From assembly GCA_964601735.1 (NCBI GenBank), contig CAZROO010000001.1, positions 62,001 to 126,000 on the forward strand: a DNA stretch of 64,000 bases, read 5' to 3'. Below the pieces are notes generated by a model. That model was not told the origin of the DNA and searched no databases. It saw nothing but the letters and a program-made list of their open reading frames with translations. This document shows positions 17,780 through 26,778 of the stretch, one piece after another. Origin of the DNA: DATAJX01 sp964601735 (lineage in GTDB: Bacteria > Pseudomonadota > Alphaproteobacteria > UBA2136 > UBA6156). How positions within the stretch are numbered: position 1 is the first letter of the stretch; the number at the start of each line of letters is the position of its first letter. Position numbers and translations under genes: made by a program.

Positions 17780-19066
17780 ATGGTGCCTCTTATTTTCAGC
17801 CGCCGCAGCATCCACCTCTGGCCCAAGGACGTCAACACTTATACCGCACTGTTCGTGCCGTCGCAGGACCAGGTCGTCACCCTGCGCGACGTCGCCAACA
17901 GTACGGAGGAAATTGCCCAGCGCCTGCGGGCCGAAGGCCGCACGCCGCTGTGGCGCCAAAAGCGCGGGCAAATCACGGTCTACGGGTTTTTGCCGCCCGA
18001 ACTCAAAGACGTCCGTCAGTCCCTGCGTGTCTGGCTGGCCGAGGATTACGCTCCCAAGGAGTGTTCGGCATTCTTCTTCGTCATCGACAAATGGGTCATC
18101 CACGCCATCAAGGAAATCGACGACGAGCGCCGCGAAACCTGGCGCAGCACGGTCATGTCGTATGGCGAAAAAACGCTCGTCAAAAACGTCGTCAACGCCG
18201 CAGCCGATCTGCTGCTGCGCTTTCCGCCCAAGGAAATCTGCGTCGCCGTGGACGGCGGGCTGGAGCGGCTGGAGCAATTCAAGCGCGACCTCGAAAACCT
18301 CGGCATCGCCTGCCAGCCCTTCGAGAGCTTGCGGCCTGCCGCCGGCGCCACGCTGCTCTATCGCCACCGCGATTACACCGTGCCGATGTTCCTCAGCCTG
18401 GTACTTTTCGGCCTGCTTTTTGCGGCCATGCTGGTGCAGCTGACTTTCCATTATGCCGAGGCCAATAAACTGCAAAGCAACATCGACTCCCTGCGTCGGC
18501 AAATCGAAAGTGTGCAAATCAGTAAAAGCCTGGGCTACATCCGCGAACCGCAACCGGTGCTCGACGATATCCGCAAGCCGTTTCAGCAGCAGCCGTCCGC
18601 CATTCTCGATGCCGCGGCGCGCTTTGGCCGGGTGCTGGGCAACCTCAATTCGGTCAGTTTTGTCACCGGGCCTGCGGCAGGGCCGGGGGCCAAACCCGAC
18701 GAGACCGGCCTTATGCTGGCAACGGTCGAATTTTCCAACGTGTTCGATAAAATGCTGGTGAACCAGGAGAGCGCCACGCGCCAGCTCCTGCCGCAAACCC
18801 CGTGGATTCGTGAAGTGCGGGCCCAACCGCAGGGTGGCAGCAACCTCACCCTCAAGCTGGAGCTGCAAATCGGCGCTGCCGCCGGCGGCAAAACCGTGCC
18901 CAGCGCCACCTCGGTGTTCCAGCCGCTGCTGAGTCCGCCCGAAGGCGCCTCACCCACGTTACCGGGTATCGCCACGCCCATGCCGTTGCCTGCGGCCCCG
19001 GTGGTTTCCGGCGCCATGCCACCGGCACTTCCGCCACCGGCCGCCATGCCCGGAGGTAACCGATGA
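17780..19066 (+). CDS. pilO2: PilO2-like type IVb pilus inner-membrane protein
   Basis: A 428-residue bitopic protein. A cytosolic N-terminal domain (1-200) is followed by a single membrane helix (about 203-225, FLSLVLFGLLFAAMLV), a coiled coil, a periplasmic domain and a Pro-rich tail. This order matches PilO of IncI thin-pilus systems (PilO2 family), the counterpart of the PilM-PilN fusion of type IVa pili. Start ATG 17780, directly after the pilR stop; an earlier in-frame ATG at 17756 lies within pilR. The 3' end overlaps the next gene by four bases (ATGA). Confidence 0.75.
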   Translation: MVPLIFSRRSIHLWPKDVNTYTALFVPSQDQVVTLRDVANSTEEIAQRLRAEGRTPLWRQKRGQITVYGFLPPELKDVRQSLRVWLAEDYAPKECSAFFFVIDKWVIHAIKEIDDERRETWRSTVMSYGEKTLVKNVVNAAADLLLRFPPKEICVAVDGGLERLEQFKRDLENLGIACQPFESLRPAAGATLLYRHRDYTVPMFLSLVLFGLLFAAMLVQLTFHYAEANKLQSNIDSLRRQIESVQISKSLGYIREPQPVLDDIRKPFQQQPSAILDAAARFGRVLGNLNSVSFVTGPAAGPGAKPDETGLMLATVEFSNVFDKMLVNQESATRQLLPQTPWIREVRAQPQGGSNLTLKLELQIGAAAGGKTVPSATSVFQPLLSPPEGASPTLPGIATPMPLPAAPVVSGAMPPALPPPAAMPGGNR

Positions 19067-19575
19067 ACCGCCGCAGCGTCCTCACCCTCTGGGCTGTGCT
19101 TCTGGTGATGTTACTCATCGGCACACTGGTGGTGTTCAAGTTTAGCAGCAGCGAAAAAACGGTCATCCAGCAGCGACAGTCCGACCTTGCGGCCAGCCGT
19201 CAGGAGCTCGAAAATGTCTCGCGCCTGTCCACCGCGCTCAAAAAGCTCGACCAGCTGACTATCGATGAAAACACTGCCACGCGGCTCGAAATCTTGCGCC
19301 ACCTGCAAATGGAAAACAACGATTACAACATCATCATCGGTTCCCGTTCACCCCACGTGGTGGGCTCGGTTTCGCTTACGCAGCGTCAAATCACCATCAT
19401 CGCCGACCTCTCCTACGCCGATGCCATGGCCCTGGCCGACCGGGTTTACAACCAGAGCAGAATGAACGTCACCGGCGTCACGCTTTCCAATGCGCCGGAT
19501 GCTTCCGGGGCCGAGGTCGAAGTCAAAATCGACGGCATGCTCTACGGCCTCGACAAACACGAGCCGCAGTCATGA
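19063..19575 (+). CDS. Small bitopic pilus assembly protein (PilO/GspM-like position)
   Basis: A 170-residue protein with one N-terminal membrane helix (about 8-26, LWAVLLVMLLIGTLVVF), a periplasmic coiled coil (VIQQRQSDLAASRQELENV) and a ferredoxin-like beta-alpha-beta C-terminal part. This is the architecture of PilO/GspM/GspL-type alignment-complex proteins, though no diagnostic motif is visible. It overlaps pilO2 and pilP by four bases each, so it belongs to the same translationally coupled set and probably joins PilO2 and PilP in the inner-membrane subcomplex. Confidence 0.6.
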   Translation: MNRRSVLTLWAVLLVMLLIGTLVVFKFSSSEKTVIQQRQSDLAASRQELENVSRLSTALKKLDQLTIDENTATRLEILRHLQMENNDYNIIIGSRSPHVVGSVSLTQRQITIIADLSYADAMALADRVYNQSRMNVTGVTLSNAPDASGAEVEVKIDGMLYGLDKHEPQS

Positions 19576-20210
19576 GAACCGTTCGTTGCCTGACCCTCAC
19601 CGGCCTGCTGCTTGCTTCCGCCAGCATCGCCGCGGCACAGGAAGACCTGCTCTGGAAGGCCGAAAATAACACTTCTCCCACCCTTGTGCCCATGTATCAG
19701 GGGTGGAGTACAACCTTCAGGATACCTTCATCCAAGCCAGCCCCTGTGGCCGATAACAAGCAAAAGGAAGCAGACGCCGAGGCCGCCAAGGCCGCGTTGC
19801 TGGCCGCCCAGCGCGAGGCCCAGATACGGCAGGAGGAGGCGAATGCCAAGAAAAAGGCCGCCGCCCTCCTGGCCAACCCGGGTGCCATCGCGGCCAATAT
19901 GCAAAATGTCCAGGTCGACGGCATCTTGCAGGGGCCGGGGGGCAACAGCATGCTGCTGGGGGGGAGCTGGCTGCAGGAAGGCTCACAGCTTCTGGTGTCC
20001 TCCACCGTCAGCAACCCCACGCTCAAGGCCATTTCCAGCCTCCAGGGTAACGACACGATGGCCGCCAACCTGGCCAACGAAGGCCTCCAGGCCCGCCTGA
20101 CCAAACAGCCTTCCATCAGCATCACCCTGGTCCAGGTCACCTCGGCGAGCGCCATCTTCAGTGACGGCCACCAGCGCTATACGGTCAAAGCGAGTCAGTC
20201 GGCATTTTAG
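19572..20210 (+). CDS. pilP: PilP-like periplasmic pilus assembly protein
   Basis: A 212-residue exported protein. Signal peptide about 1-22 (ASIAAAQE), an Ala/Lys/Glu-rich helix (KQKEADAEAAKAALLAAQRE), then a beta-rich C-terminal domain from about residue 115 (QVDGILQGPGGNSMLLGG), which resembles the PilP/GspC homology-region fold that docks onto the secretin N-domains. Follows the bitopic protein with a four-base overlap. Expected to bridge PilO2 in the inner membrane to PilN. Family assignment depends on fold pattern and operon order. Confidence 0.65.
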   Translation: MRTVRCLTLTGLLLASASIAAAQEDLLWKAENNTSPTLVPMYQGWSTTFRIPSSKPAPVADNKQKEADAEAAKAALLAAQREAQIRQEEANAKKKAAALLANPGAIAANMQNVQVDGILQGPGGNSMLLGGSWLQEGSQLLVSSTVSNPTLKAISSLQGNDTMAANLANEGLQARLTKQPSISITLVQVTSASAIFSDGHQRYTVKASQSAF

Positions 20211-20238
20211 AGCATCCGCATAAACCCAGGGGTAGCCC

Positions 20239-22146
20239 ATGCAAGCTTTTTATTTCTTTGCGATATTCGGCCTGCTTTCCTCCATTATTGGCGGCATTAT
20301 TGCGGTGTCCAACCTTACCACGCAAAGGCTGCGGGTCATGCTGCTCAACGAGGCGCACGAGCAGTTCCGCAGTGCCAACGTCATGCTCAACGGCCAGTAT
20401 ATCCCCAATTACCTGCAAAGCCCGCCTATTCCGGGTGCGGGCACCAGCACCCCGGCAGGCCCGTACGTCTGCGGCATCGAGGATATCCGCCAGATTCTCA
20501 ACTGCAGCAGCGGCGTGCCCAAAGATCCCTGGAACCACGACATCACCGGCGTGGTGGTGCGCCAGATGCAGGCCATCGCCACCAAAACCAACCTGGTATT
20601 CAACGTGCCTGTCACCGGCTACGCGCTGCTGTCGGCGGGGCCCGATGGCATCATCCAAAGCACGCTGCCCAGCAATCCCACCACTATTGCCCAGCTGACG
20701 GCCCTCACGCCCTCGGGCGATGACATCCTCGAAGTCTTTACCGACCAGAAAGGCCAGCAGGACAACGTCGGTCGCGTCGAGGGTGCCCTGACCCGCATCG
20801 GCCAGGCCGCCATTCAGAATTATCAAAGGCAATTTGCCCTCATCGTCAAACCGAGCCTCGCCAGCATCTACGCCGCCGCGAATTTTGCCGATATCACCAC
20901 ACCCGCCGCCCAGAACTACTGGAAAACCTATGTGACCCAAACCTCCGGCACTCAAGTCGTCAACCTCACCTCGGGGTCGAACTGGACGGTGCCCTTGAAC
21001 TGGCCCAACGATAACAACAAAATCGAAACGCTCGGTGGCGGCGGTGCCGGCGGCTACGGCGCGTATTTTGCGAGCGGCGGCGGCGGCGGCGCTTATTCGT
21101 CCAGCAATAACGTGGTGCTGACACCCGGTGCCACGGTCGCCTACCAGGTCGGCGCAGGCGGGGCGGCGCTGGCCTCAAGCCCCGGTGGCGCTGGTGGTGA
21201 TACCTGGTTTAACGGCACCAGCCTGTCAAACGCCTTGGTCAGTGCCCAGGGTGGCGCTGGAGGCCAAATAAATCCCAGTGTTGTACCCCCCGCTTCTTCG
21301 GGCGGCCAAGCCATGTATGGCCGGGGTACTGGCGTTCGTACGTCCGGGGGGACCGGCGGTGTGGGTGCCTATGGCGGTGGTGGCGGCGGCGGGGCGGCCG
21401 GTCCGCTTGGCAATGGCGGCAACGGCGGCAGTTACGCCGGTGGCTCGAGCAACGGCGGCGGTGGCGGCGGTGGCGGCAACGGCGGTAGTAATGGCGCCAA
21501 CGATGCCCTTAATGCCTGCGCCGGTGGTAATGGCGGCAACGGCGGGCTCACCGGCACCGGGGGCGGCCTTAGCAGCGCCACCGTATGTAATGCGGGCACC
21601 AACGGCGGCGGTGGCTCCGGTGGGTGGGGAGGAGCTTGCCCCGGCGGTAACGGTGGTATGGATAATTACTATGGTGGCACCATCGGTTTTGGCGGCGGTG
21701 GTGGTGGCGGCGGGTATAACCCCTGCACCGCCAGCCCTGTTGCTAATGGGTCTGGCCGCTATGGCGGGGCGGGTAACTTCGGTGCTGGCGGCGGCGGTGG
21801 CGCCCCTAACACAAGCGGCGGCGCTGGCGGGCAAGGGTTTATCCGCATCACCTATACGCCGCAGGGTGACCGCGTGACGTTTAAAAAACTGCTCAACCCG
21901 AGCAACACGCTCAATACCTACGCCATCGGTGACGACGGCGACGTTGCCACTATCCAGCGCACGCTCGGTGACGGTAGCAATCTCACCCTCATGGGCAGTG
22001 TCAGCGATTCCGATCCCACCAACAACGGCGTCAACGACATCCTCTTCCTGACCATCAGCACCACCACGACGCCGTGGCAACAGGTCACGCCCAATTGTAC
22101 GGTCAATACGCCAATTAACTGTATGAAGGTGAAGGGAACCATATAA
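20239..22146 (+). CDS. Large pilus-associated protein with glycine-rich domain (PilV-like position)
   Basis: A 635-residue protein. The N-terminal hydrophobic segment (about 4-27) is followed by about 230 residues of pilin-like mixed fold containing two Cys, then an extreme glycine-rich region (about 265-545) of GGGG, GGNGG and GGAGG runs with aromatic and Asn insertions, and a compact C-terminal domain (about 550-635). Such Gly-rich regions occur in phage and pilus tip receptor-binding proteins. In IncI plasmids the corresponding position holds PilV, the tip adhesin that selects recipients. There is no canonical prepilin cleavage motif. Overlaps the following minor prepilin by one base (TAATG). 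Confidence 0.65.
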   Translation: MQAFYFFAIFGLLSSIIGGIIAVSNLTTQRLRVMLLNEAHEQFRSANVMLNGQYIPNYLQSPPIPGAGTSTPAGPYVCGIEDIRQILNCSSGVPKDPWNHDITGVVVRQMQAIATKTNLVFNVPVTGYALLSAGPDGIIQSTLPSNPTTIAQLTALTPSGDDILEVFTDQKGQQDNVGRVEGALTRIGQAAIQNYQRQFALIVKPSLASIYAAANFADITTPAAQNYWKTYVTQTSGTQVVNLTSGSNWTVPLNWPNDNNKIETLGGGGAGGYGAYFASGGGGGAYSSSNNVVLTPGATVAYQVGAGGAALASSPGGAGGDTWFNGTSLSNALVSAQGGAGGQINPSVVPPASSGGQAMYGRGTGVRTSGGTGGVGAYGGGGGGGAAGPLGNGGNGGSYAGGSSNGGGGGGGGNGGSNGANDALNACAGGNGGNGGLTGTGGGLSSATVCNAGTNGGGGSGGWGGACPGGNGGMDNYYGGTIGFGGGGGGGGYNPCTASPVANGSGRYGGAGNFGAGGGGGAPNTSGGAGGQGFIRITYTPQGDRVTFKKLLNPSNTLNTYAIGDDGDVATIQRTLGDGSNLTLMGSVSDSDPTNNGVNDILFLTISTTTTPWQQVTPNCTVNTPINCMKVKGTI

Positions 22147-23309
22147 TGATACCCACCATGCGCCATGTTTTATCGCCCCTCCGCAAGGCCGACGGTTTCT
22201 CAATGGCCGAAATCATGCTCTCGGTCGCGGTGCTGGCCATCCTGGTGTCGATCACCGCGCCGCCGCTCATCACCTTCATGCGCCAAAAGGATGTCCGCGA
22301 GGAGCAAAGCCAGCAAATCCAAATCCGTGACGGCATGGCCGCGATGCTTGCCGCCACCGACAGCCTGCCGCTCGACACGGCCACCGGCAACAGCGCCTGG
22401 TATAACGTGCTGGCGCCCTACACCAACCTGTCGCCGTACCAAATCCAGTTCGACCAGTGGAACAAACCGCGCGCCTATATCATGATGGTCAACAACCAAA
22501 ACCTGCTGGGCAGCCCGGTCTCCATCACCTACGTTACACTGAGCAGCGGCGGGCCCGACGGCAAGGCTTCGCAAATCACCGATAAGAACGGCAACGTCAT
22601 CGTTCCGGTCAGCGGCAACGCATTTGCGGCGGCTTCCGACAGCCACTGGTGGAAGTTCAACTCCACCAGTGCCCTCGCGGCCTTCGGTTCAGTGGGTATC
22701 TCCAGCACCACCACCACCGACGATATCATGCTCCGCTTCACCAACTACCCGGATAAAATCGCTGCCTACAACAACACGCTTGAGCGTCTCGGCAAGGTTA
22801 CCGAAGCGCTCGAATCCTACAACCGCACCGCCTACGCCAACCGCGTCGTCGCCTGCAACAGCAACCCGTCGCCGACCGACTGCGTTACCAGTCCGCCGGA
22901 TACCCAAATCAATTACCCGATGGGCTACGGCGTAACCACGGGCGACAGTTCGTCTCTCTATAACGCCACGGTCATTTCCGATACCACTACCATCACCGGC
23001 GGTACGGGGTATATCTATAACGGCACCGGCAGTGCGACCAACGATACCGCCCGTCGCACCGCCATGATCAACCTCATGCGCTTGCTCGGTCTGCCGGACA
23101 GCTATTGCTGCAGCGCCATCGACCACTTCACCGATAGCAGCGGTGCCTGGCAGGAAACCCCGTTCTTCTATGCCAGCAATCCGCGGGCCCGTGCTACTAT
23201 CTCTACCTGCGGCAACCGTTATAACGGCACTTCCGCCACCATTCCGCTGCCGGCCCGGCTGACCACCTACTACACGGCCGACGGCAATAACGGCGCCAGC
23301 TGCTTCTAA
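22146..23309 (+). CDS. Minor prepilin/PilV-like with canonical class III signal
   Basis: A 387-residue prepilin. The leader ends in Gly and is followed by FSMAEIMLSVAVLAILV, with the canonical Glu at +5, unlike the two major prepilins of the locus. The mature part is large (about 370 residues) with Cys near the middle (VACNSNPSPTDC), a CC pair (DSYCCSAID) and near the end (STCGNRY, GASCF), suggesting disulfide-stabilised tip domains. Probably a minor or tip pilin. Coupled by one-base overlap to the glycine-rich protein, with which it may form the tip. Confidence 0.8.
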   Translation: MIPTMRHVLSPLRKADGFSMAEIMLSVAVLAILVSITAPPLITFMRQKDVREEQSQQIQIRDGMAAMLAATDSLPLDTATGNSAWYNVLAPYTNLSPYQIQFDQWNKPRAYIMMVNNQNLLGSPVSITYVTLSSGGPDGKASQITDKNGNVIVPVSGNAFAAASDSHWWKFNSTSALAAFGSVGISSTTTTDDIMLRFTNYPDKIAAYNNTLERLGKVTEALESYNRTAYANRVVACNSNPSPTDCVTSPPDTQINYPMGYGVTTGDSSSLYNATVISDTTTITGGTGYIYNGTGSATNDTARRTAMINLMRLLGLPDSYCCSAIDHFTDSSGAWQETPFFYASNPRARATISTCGNRYNGTSATIPLPARLTTYYTADGNNGASCF

Positions 23310-23311
23310 AA

Positions 23312-23641
23312 ATGGCCGAAGCCCTCTGGTACGTCACGGCCTTCCATCCGTGGCTGTGGCTGGTGCTCGGCGGCGTGCTGGGCGCGGTGCTGGGGTCGTT
23401 CTTCACCTGCGCCGCCTACCGCGTGCCGCGCGGCATCAGCCTGCGCAAGCCGGTGTTCAGTTTCTGCCCGTGCTGTAACCACCGCCTGACCGTCCCCGAC
23501 CTCATTCCCATCGGCAGCTGGCTGGCGTTGCGGGGCCGGTGTCGCCATTGCGGCGGGGCCATTCCGCTGCGCAGCCTGGGGCTCGAAATCGCCGCCACCG
23601 CCGCAGGCGTGGGCCTGACGTGGTTGCTCCTGCATTTATGA
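23312..23641 (+). CDS. Stand-alone N-terminal (methyltransferase) domain of prepilin peptidase
   Basis: A 109-residue membrane protein consisting of one helix (about 14-33), then RVPRGISLRKP, a four-Cys zinc site (CPCC near 52-55 and CRHC near 77-80) and a C-terminal helix. This is exactly the PF06750-type N-terminal domain of PilD/GspO, which carries the N-methylation activity, but the aspartic-protease half with its two membrane Asp residues is absent and only 74 bases separate it from the next gene. Full-length PilD is about 280 residues. Cleavage of the prepilins would need a peptidase encoded elsewhere. Starts three bases after the minor prepilin stop. Confidence 0.85.
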   Translation: MAEALWYVTAFHPWLWLVLGGVLGAVLGSFFTCAAYRVPRGISLRKPVFSFCPCCNHRLTVPDLIPIGSWLALRGRCRHCGGAIPLRSLGLEIAATAAGVGLTWLLLHL

Positions 23642-23715
23642 CACACCGCATCCCCCGCTGACATGGCGCAGCTTGGGTTTTCTCATCAAAAAGGGCAAAA
23701 TCCGGCAGGAGAAAA

Positions 23716-25233
23716 ATGCCGATGCATAGCCGTATCTTGGGGTTAGCGATTTTACTGAGCACCACCACGCTGGTGCACGTCGCTGTCGCTCAAACGGTAA
23801 CCGATACCCCCTCCAGCCCCCGCCCGGCAGACGACATCATCACCCCCGGCCAGGTGCTGCTCCACCGCACCGAGGCCGCACTGTCGCCGCAAACCCAAAC
23901 CAGTTGGGAAGACAAGCTCAAGCAAAGCCTGGCCGACGCCCAAGCCCTCTTCAAACAACAGTCCTCGGCGCAACTCAACCAGATGCGCGACGAAAACGCT
24001 CGCCTGCAACAGCAGCTCACCGCTCAACAGTTGCTGATGGCCGAAAGCGCCCGCGCCCGCGACGAAGCCACCCAGGCCAAACTGGCCGCCAGCGAAACCA
24101 GGTTCGACGCCCTGGCGCAAACCACCAACACCAAGCTCGAGGGCATGGCCCAGATCGCCGAAACCCAGAACAAGCTGAACCAGGTGCAACTGGCGGCGCT
24201 GGCGGGCGAGTTCGACAACAAGCTGCATTATTACGCCACCGAGCAACTGGCCCAGGCCCGGCGTGACACCGACGCCGCGCTGCAAAAGGTCGCCAAGGGC
24301 GCACGCATCGACGTGCTTGAGCTGCAAAAGCAAACCGCTGCCAAGCTGGCCGAAATCCGCGACGCCGCCAATCAAAAGGCCGAGGCGATGGCCGATGCCC
24401 GCGCCGCCGCGGTCGAAAAGAAACTCGCCGACGCGCTTGAGCAGAAAACCTCGCCTGAACAGGCCAAGCAACTGGCGCGCGAGCAACTGGCCGACGCCGC
24501 GCCTGAAATGCGCGCGCTGGCGTTGCAAACGCTGTCCGACTCGCAGGATTATATCAAAACCGTGGCCAAGGATGCCGTTAAGGATAACGACCCCGCAGTG
24601 CAGGAAGCCTTGCAGAATGCGGCCAAAAACGTCATCGCCAAGGATAACAAGGTTGTCTTCGCCATGCGCCAGGCTATGGCCCGGCAAATCGCCGACGAGG
24701 CTGCCGGCAAGCCCATCGAGGGTGTTGATGCGACAGGTACGGCGGGCAGCACGCTGGCCGATGCCCACGGTGAAACCCCGGCCATTCCGCTCGGCAATGC
24801 GTTGGGCGACGATGTGCAAATCGACCCCGCCAGCTTGCAAATCACCGCGCCGCAGGCGGGTGCCTCAGCCACGGTGCCGCAAATCCTGGCCTCGCTGGGC
24901 GGGCACAAAACCTCGTTGCTGCCCGCGCGCAGCCGCCGCGACTGGGTCGACCTCCGCAAGTACAAGGTGGTGGTCCACGAAGACGGTAAAACGCTCGAAG
25001 AGCTGATGAACGAGGTCATGACCCGCGCCGAGCCCTTTACCGGCCCGTGGAAAATCAAATGGAAAATCAGCGACGAGAACAAGGATATCCTCAGCACCAA
25101 GTTCAGCCTCGATACCGAAACCAGCTTCGACGAGTTCGTCAGCTACCTGGCACAGTACCTGGTTAACGACCGCGGCGTGAAAATCACTTTCAGCCTGTTC
25201 GACCGCGACCGCGTGATAGTGATTAGCGACTGA
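23716..25233 (+). CDS. Exported coiled-coil protein with C-terminal TcpQ-like domain
   Basis: A 505-residue protein. Signal peptide about 1-26 (HVAVAQT), then a very long Ala/Gln/Lys-rich coiled coil (about 60-310, for example RLQQQLTAQQLLMAES), a linker, and a 90-residue alpha/beta domain at the C-terminus (KYKVVVHEDGKTLEELMNEV ... RVIVISD) of the TcpQ/STN type, as in pilL. It could span the periplasm and dock on the secretin. GGAG ribosome site upstream; its TGATG end abuts the following lipoprotein gene, which has the same layout, so the two are probably paralogues acting as a pair. Confidence 0.7.
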   Translation: MPMHSRILGLAILLSTTTLVHVAVAQTVTDTPSSPRPADDIITPGQVLLHRTEAALSPQTQTSWEDKLKQSLADAQALFKQQSSAQLNQMRDENARLQQQLTAQQLLMAESARARDEATQAKLAASETRFDALAQTTNTKLEGMAQIAETQNKLNQVQLAALAGEFDNKLHYYATEQLAQARRDTDAALQKVAKGARIDVLELQKQTAAKLAEIRDAANQKAEAMADARAAAVEKKLADALEQKTSPEQAKQLAREQLADAAPEMRALALQTLSDSQDYIKTVAKDAVKDNDPAVQEALQNAAKNVIAKDNKVVFAMRQAMARQIADEAAGKPIEGVDATGTAGSTLADAHGETPAIPLGNALGDDVQIDPASLQITAPQAGASATVPQILASLGGHKTSLLPARSRRDWVDLRKYKVVVHEDGKTLEELMNEVMTRAEPFTGPWKIKWKISDENKDILSTKFSLDTETSFDEFVSYLAQYLVNDRGVKITFSLFDRDRVIVISD

Positions 25234-26738
25234 TGAAAAAAACTCACACTCCTCTTCGGCTTCATGCCAGCGAAGGCTGGCATCCACGCCAAAGCGGCGT
25301 TTCGGTTATCGCTATCCTCGCCTGTTTGACACTCACCGCCTGCGCCACCACCCAAACCGCCGCACCTGCCCGCTCGCCGCTGGTGCCCACGGGCGAACCC
25401 GGCGAGGTCATTGCCAGCGCCCACATGGCGCCGGTGCCGGAAGACAAATTGCACACCTACCGCGAAACCGACTGCGCCGGGCCCGGTCTCGACGTCACCA
25501 TCGAAACCGTCCGCAATGAAAAGAAATACCTGTTCGACAACCAGGGCCACCCCTGCACCCCGTCCATCGTGGTTTACGATGGCAACATGCCCGCCGCACA
25601 GCGCGCCCAGTCACAGGGTCTCGACCCCAACGTCGGCATCACCTTCCACGACAAACTCGGCCCGCTGCACGACGACACGTTCAAACCCGCGCCCCTGCTT
25701 AAAGTCACCACCACCGGCGGCCTCGTCGACGTCAGCGGCAGCAAGCCCGCCCCCACCCCGCGTGCCGAGGCCGACACCCTGGTCAAAACCCTCAACGCCT
25801 GGCAGGCCGACAGCCAAAGCGCCCAAAAAACGCTGGTGCAAAAGCACCTGCAACGCGAGCAGATGATGGCCGACGAAACCGCCCGCCAGATCGCCCGCGC
25901 CGGCAAGGCCGAAAACGCCGCCGAGCAGCAAAAGCAGGTCGACCTGCTCATGTCCCGGCTGCGCGAAACCGAACGCCAGTTGCAATCCGAGCAAAAAAAC
26001 CACCAGGCTACGCTGGAAGAACAGCAAAACCAGGCCCAGCAAACCCAGGCCGCCGTCCGCCGCTTCCAAACCGACGAAGACGACCTCAAGAGCCAGCTTG
26101 CCGCCACGCAAGCCAGGTTGGCCCAGGTCGAAAGCATCAGCCAGCAACTGGCTGCCAGTAACGCCAAGCAGCGCGACGAATACCAAAAGCAGCTGGTGGC
26201 CATGTCGTCCGACATTAAAGCCGCCGAAGCCAAGGCCGACCAATCCCGCCAGCAGCTCATCTTCGCCGCCGCCAAAAAGGTCGCCGAGGCCGACGAACTC
26301 GCTCGCGCAGCCTCACTTTCCGCCGCCGACAGCAAGGCCCGCGAAGCCGCCCGCCTCAAGGCCGAAGCCGACGCCAACCTCGACGCCGCGCTCGACCTGA
26401 CTGCCGACGGCCGCCCGCGCGGCCTGCCCAACCCGGCCAAGGCGCCGGTGGCACTGGCCGACGTGCCCGTGGTCATCCACCAAAAAGACCAGCCGCTCGA
26501 TGTCATCGTCGGTGCCATCCTCGCCCAGGCCGAATCCCAGTCCGGCAAATGGACAGCCGACTGGCAGCTCTCCAAAAACGCCCAGTTCATCCTCAAGGAA
26601 AAGTGGTCGCTGACCGCCGAGGCCCCGGTGCGGACGTTGCTCCAAAACCTCACCACACAGGTTAAAACCACACACAATCTCAATCTTAAATTCACCCAGT
26701 TCGGCCAGTCCCGCCTGCTGGTCATTACCGATGAATAG
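25233..26738 (+). CDS. Coiled-coil lipoprotein with C-terminal TcpQ-like domain; repeat inserted near the start
   Basis: A 501-residue protein. The lipobox LTACATT (Cys near 35) follows an unusually long basic leader because residues about 10-20 are encoded by a palindromic repeat (25261-25290, see separate entry). An extended N-terminal domain with one Cys pair is followed by a coiled coil (about 165-350), a linker and a C-terminal TcpQ-like domain (about 408-501, VVIHQKDQPLDVIVGAIL ... RLLVITDE). Same architecture as the upstream gene. Probably an outer-membrane-anchored partner of secretin PilN. If the true start lies downstream of the repeat, the lipoprotein signal would begin near GVSVIAILACL, but no suitable start codon is obvious. 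Confidence 0.65.
   Translation: MKKTHTPLRLHASEGWHPRQSGVSVIAILACLTLTACATTQTAAPARSPLVPTGEPGEVIASAHMAPVPEDKLHTYRETDCAGPGLDVTIETVRNEKKYLFDNQGHPCTPSIVVYDGNMPAAQRAQSQGLDPNVGITFHDKLGPLHDDTFKPAPLLKVTTTGGLVDVSGSKPAPTPRAEADTLVKTLNAWQADSQSAQKTLVQKHLQREQMMADETARQIARAGKAENAAEQQKQVDLLMSRLRETERQLQSEQKNHQATLEEQQNQAQQTQAAVRRFQTDEDDLKSQLAATQARLAQVESISQQLAASNAKQRDEYQKQLVAMSSDIKAAEAKADQSRQQLIFAAAKKVAEADELARAASLSAADSKAREAARLKAEADANLDAALDLTADGRPRGLPNPAKAPVALADVPVVIHQKDQPLDVIVGAILAQAESQSGKWTADWQLSKNAQFILKEKWSLTAEAPVRTLLQNLTTQVKTTHNLNLKFTQFGQSRLLVITDE
25261..25290. repeat. Palindromic repeat inside the 25233 coding region
   Basis: ATGCCAGC-GAAG-GCTGGCAT hairpin followed by CCACG. Translated in frame as part of the leader (HASEGWHPR). 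Same element as at 28654 and 34971. Confidence 0.8.
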
Positions 26739-26748
26739 TTGATTTTAT

Positions 26749-26778
26749 TGACATTTTTACCCCTGTCATCCTGTAATC
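26749..26778 (+). promoter_or_regulatory. Candidate sigma-70 promoter for the VirB2-like operon
   Basis: TTGACA and TGTAAT are separated by 18 bases in the 124-base gap before the first T4SS pilin. The leader also contains CCTGTAAT/CCTCTAAT-like heptad repeats and ends in an AAAGGAG ribosome site. Confidence 0.5.

Noticed and set aside
22147..23700. Possible shufflon or recombinase downstream of the PilV-position gene, as in IncI plasmids
   Set aside because: No inverted repeated 3' coding segments and no rci-like recombinase were seen; the following genes are a minor pilin and a prepilin-peptidase domain.
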